Part shown: positions 33,709 to 42,800 of the stretch, piece after piece
Numbering within the stretch: position 1 is the first letter of the stretch
How the letters are laid out: each line of letters begins with the position of its first letter
From: Bacteroidales bacterium
GTDB lineage: Bacteria > Bacteroidota > Bacteroidia > Bacteroidales > F082
Assembly: GCA_013141455.1 (NCBI GenBank)
Contig: JABFQW010000139.1
Coordinates: 1-48,560, forward strand
Reading direction: 5' to 3'
Length of the DNA: 48,560 nucleotides
The notes under the pieces: generated by a model
What the model was told of the DNA's origin: nothing
The model's input: only the letters and a program-made list of their open reading frames with translations
The model's database searches: none
Position numbers and translations under genes: made by a program

Positions 33709-36700
33709 TGAACCGATCAACAGTGCGTGAAATTAGAATTGTTGTAATCATCAATTGTATCGTTTTCACGATGATGTTTTTCATTTTGCCATTTTTTGCC
33801 CAATCACAGGATGCAAACGGATATCAACCAATTGAGGCTTCTTTTCTTAAAAAAAACATCTATCAGAAAGCTGGGGAACTAAGTTTTAATGTTATCAGGA
33901 TTTATAACCGGTCTGACAAAGCAGTTTCAATTCATCCGATACTTAAATTACCTGACGGATGGTCAGCATTTAGCCATTCGATACGCGATACCTCCATTTT
34001 GGCAGGCGACAGTTTATTCATCCCAATCCGTTTAAGAATTCCATCGCTACAGTTTTCTCAAGATGAATTCACGGTCGATTTTGAATGCTATTCTATCGAC
34101 AATCAACTTCTTGCTGTTTGCGATTTTAACGTAAACCTCGAAATATTACATAGTTGGGATGTAATAGGACCCGAAAAAAGGGTACTCATTTTACCCAATT
34201 CAGGTATGGCCTCATTCGAAATTAAAGTACTAAACCGTGGTAACACGACTGAAACCATCAGTGTAGACCTGCAACCCGATAATAAATTAAGCCTGATAAC
34301 GAACGATGTAAATAGTATAAGGCACGATATTACGCTATTGCCTAACCGCGATACCGTTTTCACTTATTTGGTTTCTTACGATTACAGCGAAGATAGGATC
34401 TTTGATATTGGTAAGATACAAATCTTCGCAACAAATGGAATTTCAAAAATTTACAGATCTGTTTTCGTTGAAAAATACACAGATAGGTATGCACCATTTG
34501 CCATTGAACAGGGATTGCAACACTCAACCGAAATTGGTGTACGCACTTTCTCAAAGAACAGTGAAGTTTTGCCATATATTAAGGCACGTGGAGTAAGCAC
34601 TTTAAAAAACGAGGGTACATTTAAATACAATTTAACTTACTATAACCTCACTGACCGTGAAGATATTATCGGAAACAGTTATTACAATTTTCTATACAGT
34701 TTAAAATCGTTGAATGTAGGTTTGGGTGCCTTCAGTTCTACGCTTGGCAGAAACTTATACAGCAGAAACAGCCTCATGATTTCTGATAAAATTAAATTAA
34801 CGCCCGAAAATATAATTGAAGGATATCTGAGTTACGGGCTGCTCGATAAAAAAACAAGTGCAGCACTCGGATATGATTTTGTCTATAAAAAGGTGTTGAT
34901 AAAATCGTCGGCAAGTTATGATATTGATAACGTAAAAAAGACAAATACATCTTCATTCGTTGTACACTCGAATAAAATTACACTTGCCAAACATCATGAT
35001 GTAAGTGCTATCCTTTATGCTTATCACGAGAAACATTATTATAATGCTAAATACGACCTTGGAGGGATTGCCTTTGACCTGAACTATTTTGCACGATTTT
35101 CAAAAAAAATCGAGATGCAGCTAATCAATAGTTATGGTTCCCAACATATTCCTGGTCCGCAAATGGGATTGTTCAGTGTCGCATTAAAATCAAAATTCAT
35201 GTTGGGTGAATCAAAAAACTCTATTTCAACCTTCATCTTTAATTCGGAACGGAGATATCATAATTTTAATCGTCAGGGCGTGGCCTTGCCTTACATATAT
35301 TTAAGAGACCAATATGGAAGCGCTTTTTTTCAATACGCCGGAAACAAATACATTAGATTCTATATTGGCCCAAGCATCGAGTTTTACTATTCATCTGATC
35401 CATCGAAAGAAAGTGAGCAACGTGAAATATTCAGGATTGAAAAATACAGACTTGAGTTTAAGGCATTTTACAGACAGTTTTTTATGATAAATATAAAGTA
35501 TGGATTAGGAAATCTTTACTATTTCAATTCGGATAAACCAAACCGTTCCGATTACGACTTTCATATTTTAAGCGATCTGGGAAAGAAAGGCATTGGAATT
35601 CAGATGACGTACGATTTTGGTCCAATGTCGAATACCGGTTTATACCAGTATGCCATCGATAACAAAACCAATGGAATAAGTTTTTCGCCGTATGTTATGA
35701 AATCAATCTGGAACGAACGGATTCGGTTAACCCTGTTTTCGAACCTCGTATATCGATTTGATCTGAAGTATGGAACGATGAATATTAACCCCAGGGTTGA
35801 GGCTTATCTTTATAAAAACTGGTATGCAATTGCCAGTGGATCATATAATTATACACGGCAGAGTTACCTGAATTATGCGTATGGCAGCTCGTTTTATTAT
35901 CTTGAATTCGCGATCAGAAAAAACTGGGGCAAAAGTGATAACGATAAATGGCAGAATGATTTAAGAAGGCTGGATATACAAATGTATAAGGATGATAACG
36001 GAAACGGGATTAAAGACAATTTCGAAAAAGGAATCCCAAATATTAAAGTCAGGATCAAACTCACCAATCCGGTCAAACAAAGCGAAAAAGGAAGTTTGCC
36101 TGTTGATATAACACTCGTAACAAACGAAAAGGGTATTGTTAGTTTCAATAGTATACCAAAGGGATTTTACGATTTGATTATCAATCCTTTGACTGATTTA
36201 ATGGAATATTTTTATATTGGACAGCATATCGAAAAAATTGAATTATTAAGAAATGACATTAAGCAGGTCCCATTTCAAAAGGCAAACAAACTTGAAGGCA
36301 GTATCGTGTTGACACGACAAAAGTTCGTGAAAGAATCTGAGATTATTATTGACCTGGCTAATATAAAGGTAACTGCGTATAATAATTTGGGAAACAGTTA
36401 TTCTGCATTCACCGATGTGGAAGGTAAATTTAAAATTTTCGTCCCCGGAAATCAGATGTATTACGTGAGAATTGTGAATGTTTTTGGCGAAAATTATAAA
36501 ATTTCAAACAACGACCAGAATGCACCTATGCCTGAAACTGTCGGTCATCCCATTGTATTTCAGGTAATTGAAAGTAACAGGCAGATAAACTTTAAAAAAG
36601 TTATCAAACCGGAACCCGATAGCGTTGACTATAAACTACAGAAAATAAAAGTATTGGCTGGTTCAATATCGCAGAGAGATGAAAATAAAGCCGGCGAATT

Positions 36701-36986
36701 GGTGAATGAGATTCCGTTTAAACCAAAGGCTGATAAAACGACATTACAAATTGGTAAATACTATGTTGTTCTTGCTGAGGCAAAAAGTATTGCAGAAGCC
36801 GTCAAATACAGGAAAATATTTACTGAACAAGGCCTGATAATCAGTTTCGGTTATGATGACGGTAAACAGGTATTTTATGTTTATACCAATTACTACGCTC
36901 AACGTGAAGATGCACAAAAAGAACTCAAAATTATTGAGAAGATGGGTATTCGCAAGGCTTTCGTGATGAAATATAAACCGGTATAA
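33708..36986 (+). CDS. Usher-like outer-membrane beta-barrel with Ig-like flanks and C-terminal SPOR domain
   Basis: Predicted outer-membrane protein of 1092 residues from the ATG at 33708; a GTG one codon earlier is less likely. After the signal peptide (IINCIVFTMMFFILPFFAQSQ) come Ig-like domains at about 35-250 (KAVSIHPILKLPDGWSAF, SFEIKVLNRGNTTETISVDL). About 258-745 is a barrel-like run of alternating aromatic and polar strands (FKYNLTYYNLTDRED, LGNLYYFNSDKPNRSDYDFH, WYAIASGSYNYTRQSYLNYA). Then follows an SdrD/Cna-B-like domain with calcium-type DDNGNGIKDNFEKGIPNIKV, a second beta domain, and a SPOR domain at about 1012-1090 (GKYYVVLAEAKSIAEAVKYR) that should bind peptidoglycan. The layout is analogous to pilus ushers; homology is not shown. 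The start overlaps the subunit-like gene. Confidence 0.75.
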   Translation: MNRSTVREIRIVVIINCIVFTMMFFILPFFAQSQDANGYQPIEASFLKKNIYQKAGELSFNVIRIYNRSDKAVSIHPILKLPDGWSAFSHSIRDTSILAGDSLFIPIRLRIPSLQFSQDEFTVDFECYSIDNQLLAVCDFNVNLEILHSWDVIGPEKRVLILPNSGMASFEIKVLNRGNTTETISVDLQPDNKLSLITNDVNSIRHDITLLPNRDTVFTYLVSYDYSEDRIFDIGKIQIFATNGISKIYRSVFVEKYTDRYAPFAIEQGLQHSTEIGVRTFSKNSEVLPYIKARGVSTLKNEGTFKYNLTYYNLTDREDIIGNSYYNFLYSLKSLNVGLGAFSSTLGRNLYSRNSLMISDKIKLTPENIIEGYLSYGLLDKKTSAALGYDFVYKKVLIKSSASYDIDNVKKTNTSSFVVHSNKITLAKHHDVSAILYAYHEKHYYNAKYDLGGIAFDLNYFARFSKKIEMQLINSYGSQHIPGPQMGLFSVALKSKFMLGESKNSISTFIFNSERRYHNFNRQGVALPYIYLRDQYGSAFFQYAGNKYIRFYIGPSIEFYYSSDPSKESEQREIFRIEKYRLEFKAFYRQFFMINIKYGLGNLYYFNSDKPNRSDYDFHILSDLGKKGIGIQMTYDFGPMSNTGLYQYAIDNKTNGISFSPYVMKSIWNERIRLTLFSNLVYRFDLKYGTMNINPRVEAYLYKNWYAIASGSYNYTRQSYLNYAYGSSFYYLEFAIRKNWGKSDNDKWQNDLRRLDIQMYKDDNGNGIKDNFEKGIPNIKVRIKLTNPVKQSEKGSLPVDITLVTNEKGIVSFNSIPKGFYDLIINPLTDLMEYFYIGQHIEKIELLRNDIKQVPFQKANKLEGSIVLTRQKFVKESEIIIDLANIKVTAYNNLGNSYSAFTDVEGKFKIFVPGNQMYYVRIVNVFGENYKISNNDQNAPMPETVGHPIVFQVIESNRQINFKKVIKPEPDSVDYKLQKIKVLAGSISQRDENKAGELVNEIPFKPKADKTTLQIGKYYVVLAEAKSIAEAVKYRKIFTEQGLIISFGYDDGKQVFYVYTNYYAQREDAQKELKIIEKMGIRKAFVMKYKPV

Positions 36987-37045
36987 TATTGGTTTTCATC
37001 TATTTTATTAGCATATGCTTTTGAAACAGATTAAAGTATTTTGTA

Positions 37046-37075
37046 TTGAATAATAATTTCAAATCAATACATTTG
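37046..37075 (+). promoter_or_regulatory. Candidate promoter of the truncated permease gene
   Basis: A TTG at 37046-37048 and a TACATTTG -7 box at 37068-37075 are 19 bases apart, 17 bases before the ATG at 37093. The promoter appears intact although the gene behind it is broken. Confidence 0.35.
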
Positions 37076-37092
37076 CCAAAATAATATCCGAT

Positions 37093-37404
37093 ATGGATCA
37101 TGTCTCAACACAAACAAAACGAAATAACTTAATACCACTGATAATCATTGGTATTTTATACTTTGTATTCGGCTTTGCCACCTGGATCAACGGGGCTTTG
37201 ATTCCTATTTTAAAAACAAGTAGCCAGCTTTCAGATTTTGTATCCTATTTAATCACTTTTGCCTTTTACATTTCCTACTTTGTAACGACACTCCCCTCTT
37301 CCAGGATTCTCGAAAAAATCGAATTTAAAAACGGAATGATATTGGGTTTACTTGTTATGGCTGTCGGTGTGTCAAATCTGCATATTTATAAAACTGAAAG
37401 ATAG
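37093..37404 (+). pseudogene. Truncated FucP-type sugar:proton symporter
   Basis: The first 93 residues match the start of FucP/GluP-family major-facilitator sugar permeases: NNLIPLIIIGILYFVFGFAT, then WINGALIPILKTSSQL, then ISYFVTTLPSSRILEKIEFK and NGMILGLLVMAVG. The family is about 400-440 residues; here the frame leaves the family sequence right after MAVG and ends ten codons later in SNLHIYKTER. No other part of the permease is found downstream, so most of the gene has been deleted. Only about three of twelve helices remain, so transport is impossible. The following gene for a CYTH protein begins 82 bases later. Confidence 0.85.
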
Positions 37405-37485
37405 TAAAGCGCAAACAATATTACCCAATCTATTTTTTGAATTTGAACTTGAATTTGACATAGAGAATCACAAAATTTCAGATAA

Positions 37486-37953
37486 ATGCCACTCGAAATT
37501 GAACGTAAATTTTTGGTCATCGGCGACTTTAAACCCTTTGCCGAAAAGTCGTACAGGATTATTCAGGGGTATTTATCTTCTAAGGAAGAACGAACGGTTC
37601 GAATCCGGATTAAGGGCAATGCAGGATATCTTACCATTAAAGGCATTTCAAACAATACCGGACTGAGCCGTTACGAGTGGGAAAAGGAAATCCCGCTTAC
37701 TGAGGCAAAAGAGTTATTGCTTCTGTGTGAGCCTGGTGTGATTGATAAAACCAGGTTTTTGGTTAAAGTTGGTAACCATACCTTTGAAGTGGACGAATTC
37801 GTTGGAGAAAATAGTGGCTTGATACTTGCCGAGGTAGAACTGAATTCAGAAGATGAGATTTTTGATAAACCGGTATGGTTGGGCAAGGAAGTAACCGGTG
37901 ATGCAAGATATTACAATGCCATGTTACTGAAATTTCCGTTTACCAAATGGTGA
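37486..37953 (+). CDS. CYTH-domain protein (triphosphate-binding family)
   Basis: Cytosolic 155-residue protein of the CYTH superfamily, which folds into a triphosphate tunnel and includes class IV adenylate cyclases, thiamine triphosphatases and inorganic triphosphatases. The N-terminus MPLEIERKFLV carries the defining E-x-E-x-K motif. Alternating basic and acidic strands follow: RTVRIRIKGNAGYLTIKGIS, RYEWEKEIPLTEAKELLLLC, KTRFLVKVGNHTFEVDEFVGEN and GLILAEVELNSEDE, ending YYNAMLLKFPFTKW. All tunnel residues expected of the small bacterial type appear present. Triphosphatase activity is more likely than cyclase, but sequence alone does not decide. No operon partner is evident. Confidence 0.93.
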   Translation: MPLEIERKFLVIGDFKPFAEKSYRIIQGYLSSKEERTVRIRIKGNAGYLTIKGISNNTGLSRYEWEKEIPLTEAKELLLLCEPGVIDKTRFLVKVGNHTFEVDEFVGENSGLILAEVELNSEDEIFDKPVWLGKEVTGDARYYNAMLLKFPFTKW

Positions 37954-38125
37954 ATTCATTATTTCGCATTTAATTCATATTGAATCTTTTATCATACATA
38001 TCATGTTTTCATTTGGATCGATTGATTAATTAAAAAGCCGTCCATATTTCCAAAAAAATACAAAATTAAACTACACCCTTTTTGAGTAAATTTGTATCTT
38101 TACAACAATTGGATCAAAAAGCATC

Positions 38126-39595
38126 ATGATTGTCGAGCATGTTAAAATACACAACCGTTTCTCGCTTGAGATAAAATTAGGATTCACGGCCCGCAAGCGA
38201 AAGACGGAGAGTGAATTCGCAGTGAATAGTTGGATTTTTGTTCCAAATAGCCTCGATGTGAATCAGGCTAATTATAGCAAAACAGATTTTTACCGTGATC
38301 TGAAATCAAATATCCGTTTGATAACCCCGGTTTATTTGCTACGTGATATTGCCGGTAAAGATGATTCACCGTTGAGAAGACTTGAGATTGCCTTTGAAGC
38401 GGTTTCCTCATTCCCTTCACGTTCAAGCATAACAAGGTATGAACACAACATTAAAATGTTTTTGTCTATCGTAAAAAGCTCATTACGCGAAGAAACCAGA
38501 TATATTTCTGATAACAAAGTAATTGAAGACCGGATTTATCTGGCCGGTGATTACATACAACATCTGCATACCATTATTTGCGGTTACAGGGCCTTATACC
38601 AAATCATCAATGTTCCTACTATTGATGAAAAACTGATGAATTATTATCGTTTTGGTGATGAGTTTTTAAGTAATGTTACTGAACAATATACTTTTAAGAT
38701 AATTGAAAACTTACAATCAATTGATAATCAATTACCGGAATCTATTATCAAAGATCTTTTCAAACTTATCTCCGATGAGATAGAATATAGGAAATCAAAA
38801 GGATACCTCATCGTTGAGAAGCAGACTCCGGATAACAATCGTGAATTGGTTCACCGGTTAAATCTACTGAAGAAGTATGCCGAAAATGTTTTGTTTTTAT
38901 CAATTCGTAAAAAAAGAGATGGTTTGATCAAGGAACAGTTTCTTTTAAGTCTGGCTGCCGGTTTAAGTATGGTTTTTGCAACGGTGGTTGTGTTCTCATT
39001 TCAAATGAAATACGGCAACCTCACCATGCCCTTTTTTGTTGCACTGGTTGTCAGTTATATACTGAAAGATCGGATTAAGGAGTTGGGCAGAAATTATTTT
39101 GCATCGAAGCTTGGTCGCAGTTATTTCGACCATAAAACGATCATGAGCCTGAATAACAACATCTTAGGATGGAGCAAAGAGGCTATGGATTTCATTGGTG
39201 AATCTAAGGTACCGCGCGAAGTAATCCGGTTTCGTGATCGTTCTGCCATCCTTGAAGCAGATAACCGCAACGATGATGAAAAAATTATACTTTATCGGAA
39301 ATTGATACGGATCAACCGAACGAGTCTCGATCAGGTTAGCGAATATTTTTCAACTGGGATCAATGATATTATCCGTTTCAATCTGACTGGTTTTATGCAT
39401 AAAATGGACAATCCTGAATTTCCATTATATCATCTCGATAGTCCGGACTCGTTCTCAGTTATTCAGGGTGAAAAAATTTATTTTCTGAATATGATTATTC
39501 AGTTTAAAAATGAGGATCAGATTTTCTATTGTCGCTATCGAATTATATTGAACCGCGATGGAATTAAATCGATCGAAACTATTAACCTCGATTAA
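38126..39595 (+). CDS. Unrecognised protein with a central pair of membrane helices
   Basis: I do not recognise this 489-residue protein. The N-terminal 270 residues are soluble and mostly helical, with many charged residues (RRLEIAFEAVSSFPSRSSIT, LLKKYAENVLFLSIRKKRDG). Two adjacent hydrophobic helices follow at about 275-310 (LLSLAAGLSMVFATVVVFSF, LTMPFFVALVVSYILKDRIK), with basic residues on both sides, so a hairpin with both domains in the cytoplasm is likely. The C-terminal 170 residues are soluble and end in beta-type sequence (RYRIILNRDGIKSIETINLD). No signal peptide, catalytic motif or nucleotide-binding site is seen. A TAAATTTG -7-like box at 38087-38094 may start its transcript. It stands alone between unrelated genes. 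Confidence 0.75.
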   Translation: MIVEHVKIHNRFSLEIKLGFTARKRKTESEFAVNSWIFVPNSLDVNQANYSKTDFYRDLKSNIRLITPVYLLRDIAGKDDSPLRRLEIAFEAVSSFPSRSSITRYEHNIKMFLSIVKSSLREETRYISDNKVIEDRIYLAGDYIQHLHTIICGYRALYQIINVPTIDEKLMNYYRFGDEFLSNVTEQYTFKIIENLQSIDNQLPESIIKDLFKLISDEIEYRKSKGYLIVEKQTPDNNRELVHRLNLLKKYAENVLFLSIRKKRDGLIKEQFLLSLAAGLSMVFATVVVFSFQMKYGNLTMPFFVALVVSYILKDRIKELGRNYFASKLGRSYFDHKTIMSLNNNILGWSKEAMDFIGESKVPREVIRFRDRSAILEADNRNDDEKIILYRKLIRINRTSLDQVSEYFSTGINDIIRFNLTGFMHKMDNPEFPLYHLDSPDSFSVIQGEKIYFLNMIIQFKNEDQIFYCRYRIILNRDGIKSIETINLD

Positions 39596-39898
39596 CGTCA
39601 TTTTTTCGATTAATATATCCATTGTATTTTAATTCCATTGGAACTTTATTAAGAAATTGAACATACAAAAAACTGAGAAAATAGAATATTTTTCTAATAA
39701 TCTCTTTATATGCCATGACTTATACTTAACATTGAATTAACACCTGTATTCCCTATTTAGATTTACTTTGCTGCTTGAAAACCTAACGAAATGTGGTTAT
39801 TTTTACAGCCATGATTCCTGTTTTAACGAACTGTTTTCATTTAACCAGATTGTAATTAATCTCTAATAATTTTTTAAATATTTTTAATTCAATTCATC
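39596..39898. other. Intergenic region without a recognised gene
   Basis: This 303-base AT-rich stretch precedes the giant T9SS cargo gene. It contains no credible reading frame and no hairpin strong enough to call a terminator. Weak -7-like sequences occur near 39758-39770 (TAGATTTACTTTG), so it probably carries the promoter and a long leader for the next gene. Confidence 0.5.
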
Positions 39899-42800
39899 AT
39901 GAAACATTCTTACTTTAAAATTATCAGCTTCTGCCTGATTTTCCTCTGGGGGAGTATGGCTGGAAGGTCACAGGCATTATTAGTCGAAGATTTCGATTAC
40001 GTGATTGGTGACTTACTCACTGCCCATGGATGGACTGCACACAGTGGCGCCGGAACCCAGGCCATTGATGTCACAACCGGACTTACGTTCAGTGGATATG
40101 CCGGATCTGGTATAGGTGGCGCAGCCAACTTAGACAACAACGGCGAGGATGATCACAAGGTATTCACAGGCCAGACTTCAGGTGTTGTTTATGCTGCTTT
40201 CGTTATACAAACACAGGCAACAAATTCGGCGGGTTATTTCTTTCATTTAAGTGTTAATCCTATAAATACAAGCTTTTTTATCAGCCGGATATGGGTCAAT
40301 GCAACCGGAAGTGGTGTCGGAATCGGCGCTTCAGCACCAGGAACCTATATTCCAATTACGGCAGCAACTCCAACTTTATTGGTTGTTAAACATGATCTAT
40401 CTACAAAAATATCCAGTTTATTCGTATTCAATACGTTTCCGGCATCAGAACCTGGAACAGCCGATGCAACATTTACTGAGACCTATGCCAGTATAACAAA
40501 TGTTGGTTCTGTAGCTGTCCGGCAATTCAATGCAGCCGAAAAGGTTATCGTTGACGGTATCCGCGTTGGCACCACCTGGGCCGATGCCGTGGCTCCAAGC
40601 GGCCCATCTGCCCCAACCGTTTCAACCGAAGAACCTACAAATATGGCCACAACAAGCTGTACAGGTAATGGTACGATAACTTCAACTGGAAACTCAACCG
40701 TTACAACACGTGGTTTTTGTTGGGATTTAGCAGCCAATGCCGATCCCGATATCAATGATGCAAAAACCGTTGAAACGGGAAGTTTCGATGTTGGCGCATT
40801 TACCGCAAGTGTTACATCGCTTTTGCCAAATACAAGTTACAAAATCAGAGCCTATGCAACGAATTCAGTTGGAACAAGTTACGGAGGAGTAATATCATTT
40901 ACAACAATCCCATTGACTCCTTTTATTGCTGTTGACCCGAGTCAACTTGATGGGTTCAATTATTCACAGGGGTCTGGTCCATCAGCACAGCAATCGTTTG
41001 CCATCAACGGAGCGAATCTGACTGCTCCTATTTCAATTGTTCCGCCAACACATTATGAAATCTCTACGCAATCAGGTGGTTCTTTCGTTGCCACAAATCC
41101 AATCACCCTCAATCACACTGGTGGGACAGTTAATTCGACACCTATTTATGTCCGTTTAAAGGCCGGACTAAATGCCGGTGATTATAATAATGAAATGATT
41201 AATGCCACTTCAACCAATGCAACGCCTGTCACCGTTACCTGCAACGGAAGCGTATCGCTACCCGCTACTCAGTTGGCATTCGTCAATTTCCCGGCCATTT
41301 GTCATATTAATACACCCATTTCAACTTTTACTGTTGAAGCACGTCGTTCGGACAATACGGTTGATGTAAACTATACCGGTAACATAACTTTATCAAAAGC
41401 AAGCGGTCCGGGGACAGTAGGTGGTACATTGGTAAAAGCGGCTGTAGCAGGTGTTGCTACTTTCGATGACATCACACTGAATACGGTTGGAAGTTATGTA
41501 TTAAACGCAAATGCTGCGGGTTTAACACAGGCTGTAAGTGGAAGCATTTATGCAGTAAATGATCCTACAATGACAGAAGTACTTGTTCCACAGTTTATTG
41601 AAGGATTAAATGGTACCAACAACGACCGTGTACCTTTTGCTTATCGCGCAACAATAAACGGACTAATTCCAAATGCCACTTATCGTTTTATAAATCAATT
41701 GGTTATATCAACAGATTCACCAACCACAAATGGTGCAGGAAATGTAATCTTTGTTAATCCTGACGGAACCTTTGTCAGGACAACACAACCATCATTAGAT
41801 GCCGGCCCTTATGGTCAGTTTACTGCCAATGCAAGTGGTTCTTTTACAGGGTGGTTTGTAAATGAGCCAACTGCAAATGCCAGATTCACACCCGGAAACC
41901 AGATATACATGAGAATCAGACTTAACGATGGAGCTACCGGCACAACTGCTGCATATTATGTTACAACCACATCTTATTCAACAGTACTTAATTTCACACA
42001 ACAACCCGATGATATTTCAGGAACCGCTATTCGATGTGAATCGAATGCTACGGCTAAAAATTTCGTTTTCTTATTCCAGAACACAGCCGGCACAGGTCGT
42101 CCACTTTATGGAACACATGTCGAAACTACCGAAATTGATTTCACAGCTATTGATGCGTATTCTGATTTCTATCAAAACATTGTTGCCGGAGTAACCGGTT
42201 CATGGGGCGGAATAGTGCCAAATAACAATCCGCAAGGTGTAAAACTCATTCAGGAGCGAAGCTTAACAACAGGTGAAATTGTAAATTCGAATACTTCTGC
42301 AAATGCCGTTTGGAATGGCGTGAACACCGCTAATCCTGCAGGTGGAACAGTATCACCATTGGTAATTCTGTTAAATGCTTCAACTGATCCACAGATAATT
42401 GCAACACCTTCTGAACTCACTGACCTGAATTACCTTGATGGCTCAGGCCCGTCGGTATCGCAATCATACGACCTGATGGGATTGTATCTAAATCCTGGTC
42501 AGGTAACTGTCACTGCACCGGCAAGTTTTGAAATTTCAACTGATGATGCAACATTCGGATCGAATTTGGTATTTAATATTGTTGAAGGTAATATTGAATT
42601 CCAACCACTTACAATTTACGTAAGGTTAAAAGCCGGTCTGGCAATCGGAAGTTATAACGAAAACATCAGTCATACCGGTGGAACCGCCCCTGAAGAATTA
42701 GTAAGTTGCAGTGGTACAGTTATCGGACCTCAAACAACTACCCTACCCTATGCTGAAGATTTCGCATCAGGATTCGGTTTATGTTATCAAAATAGTGTTT

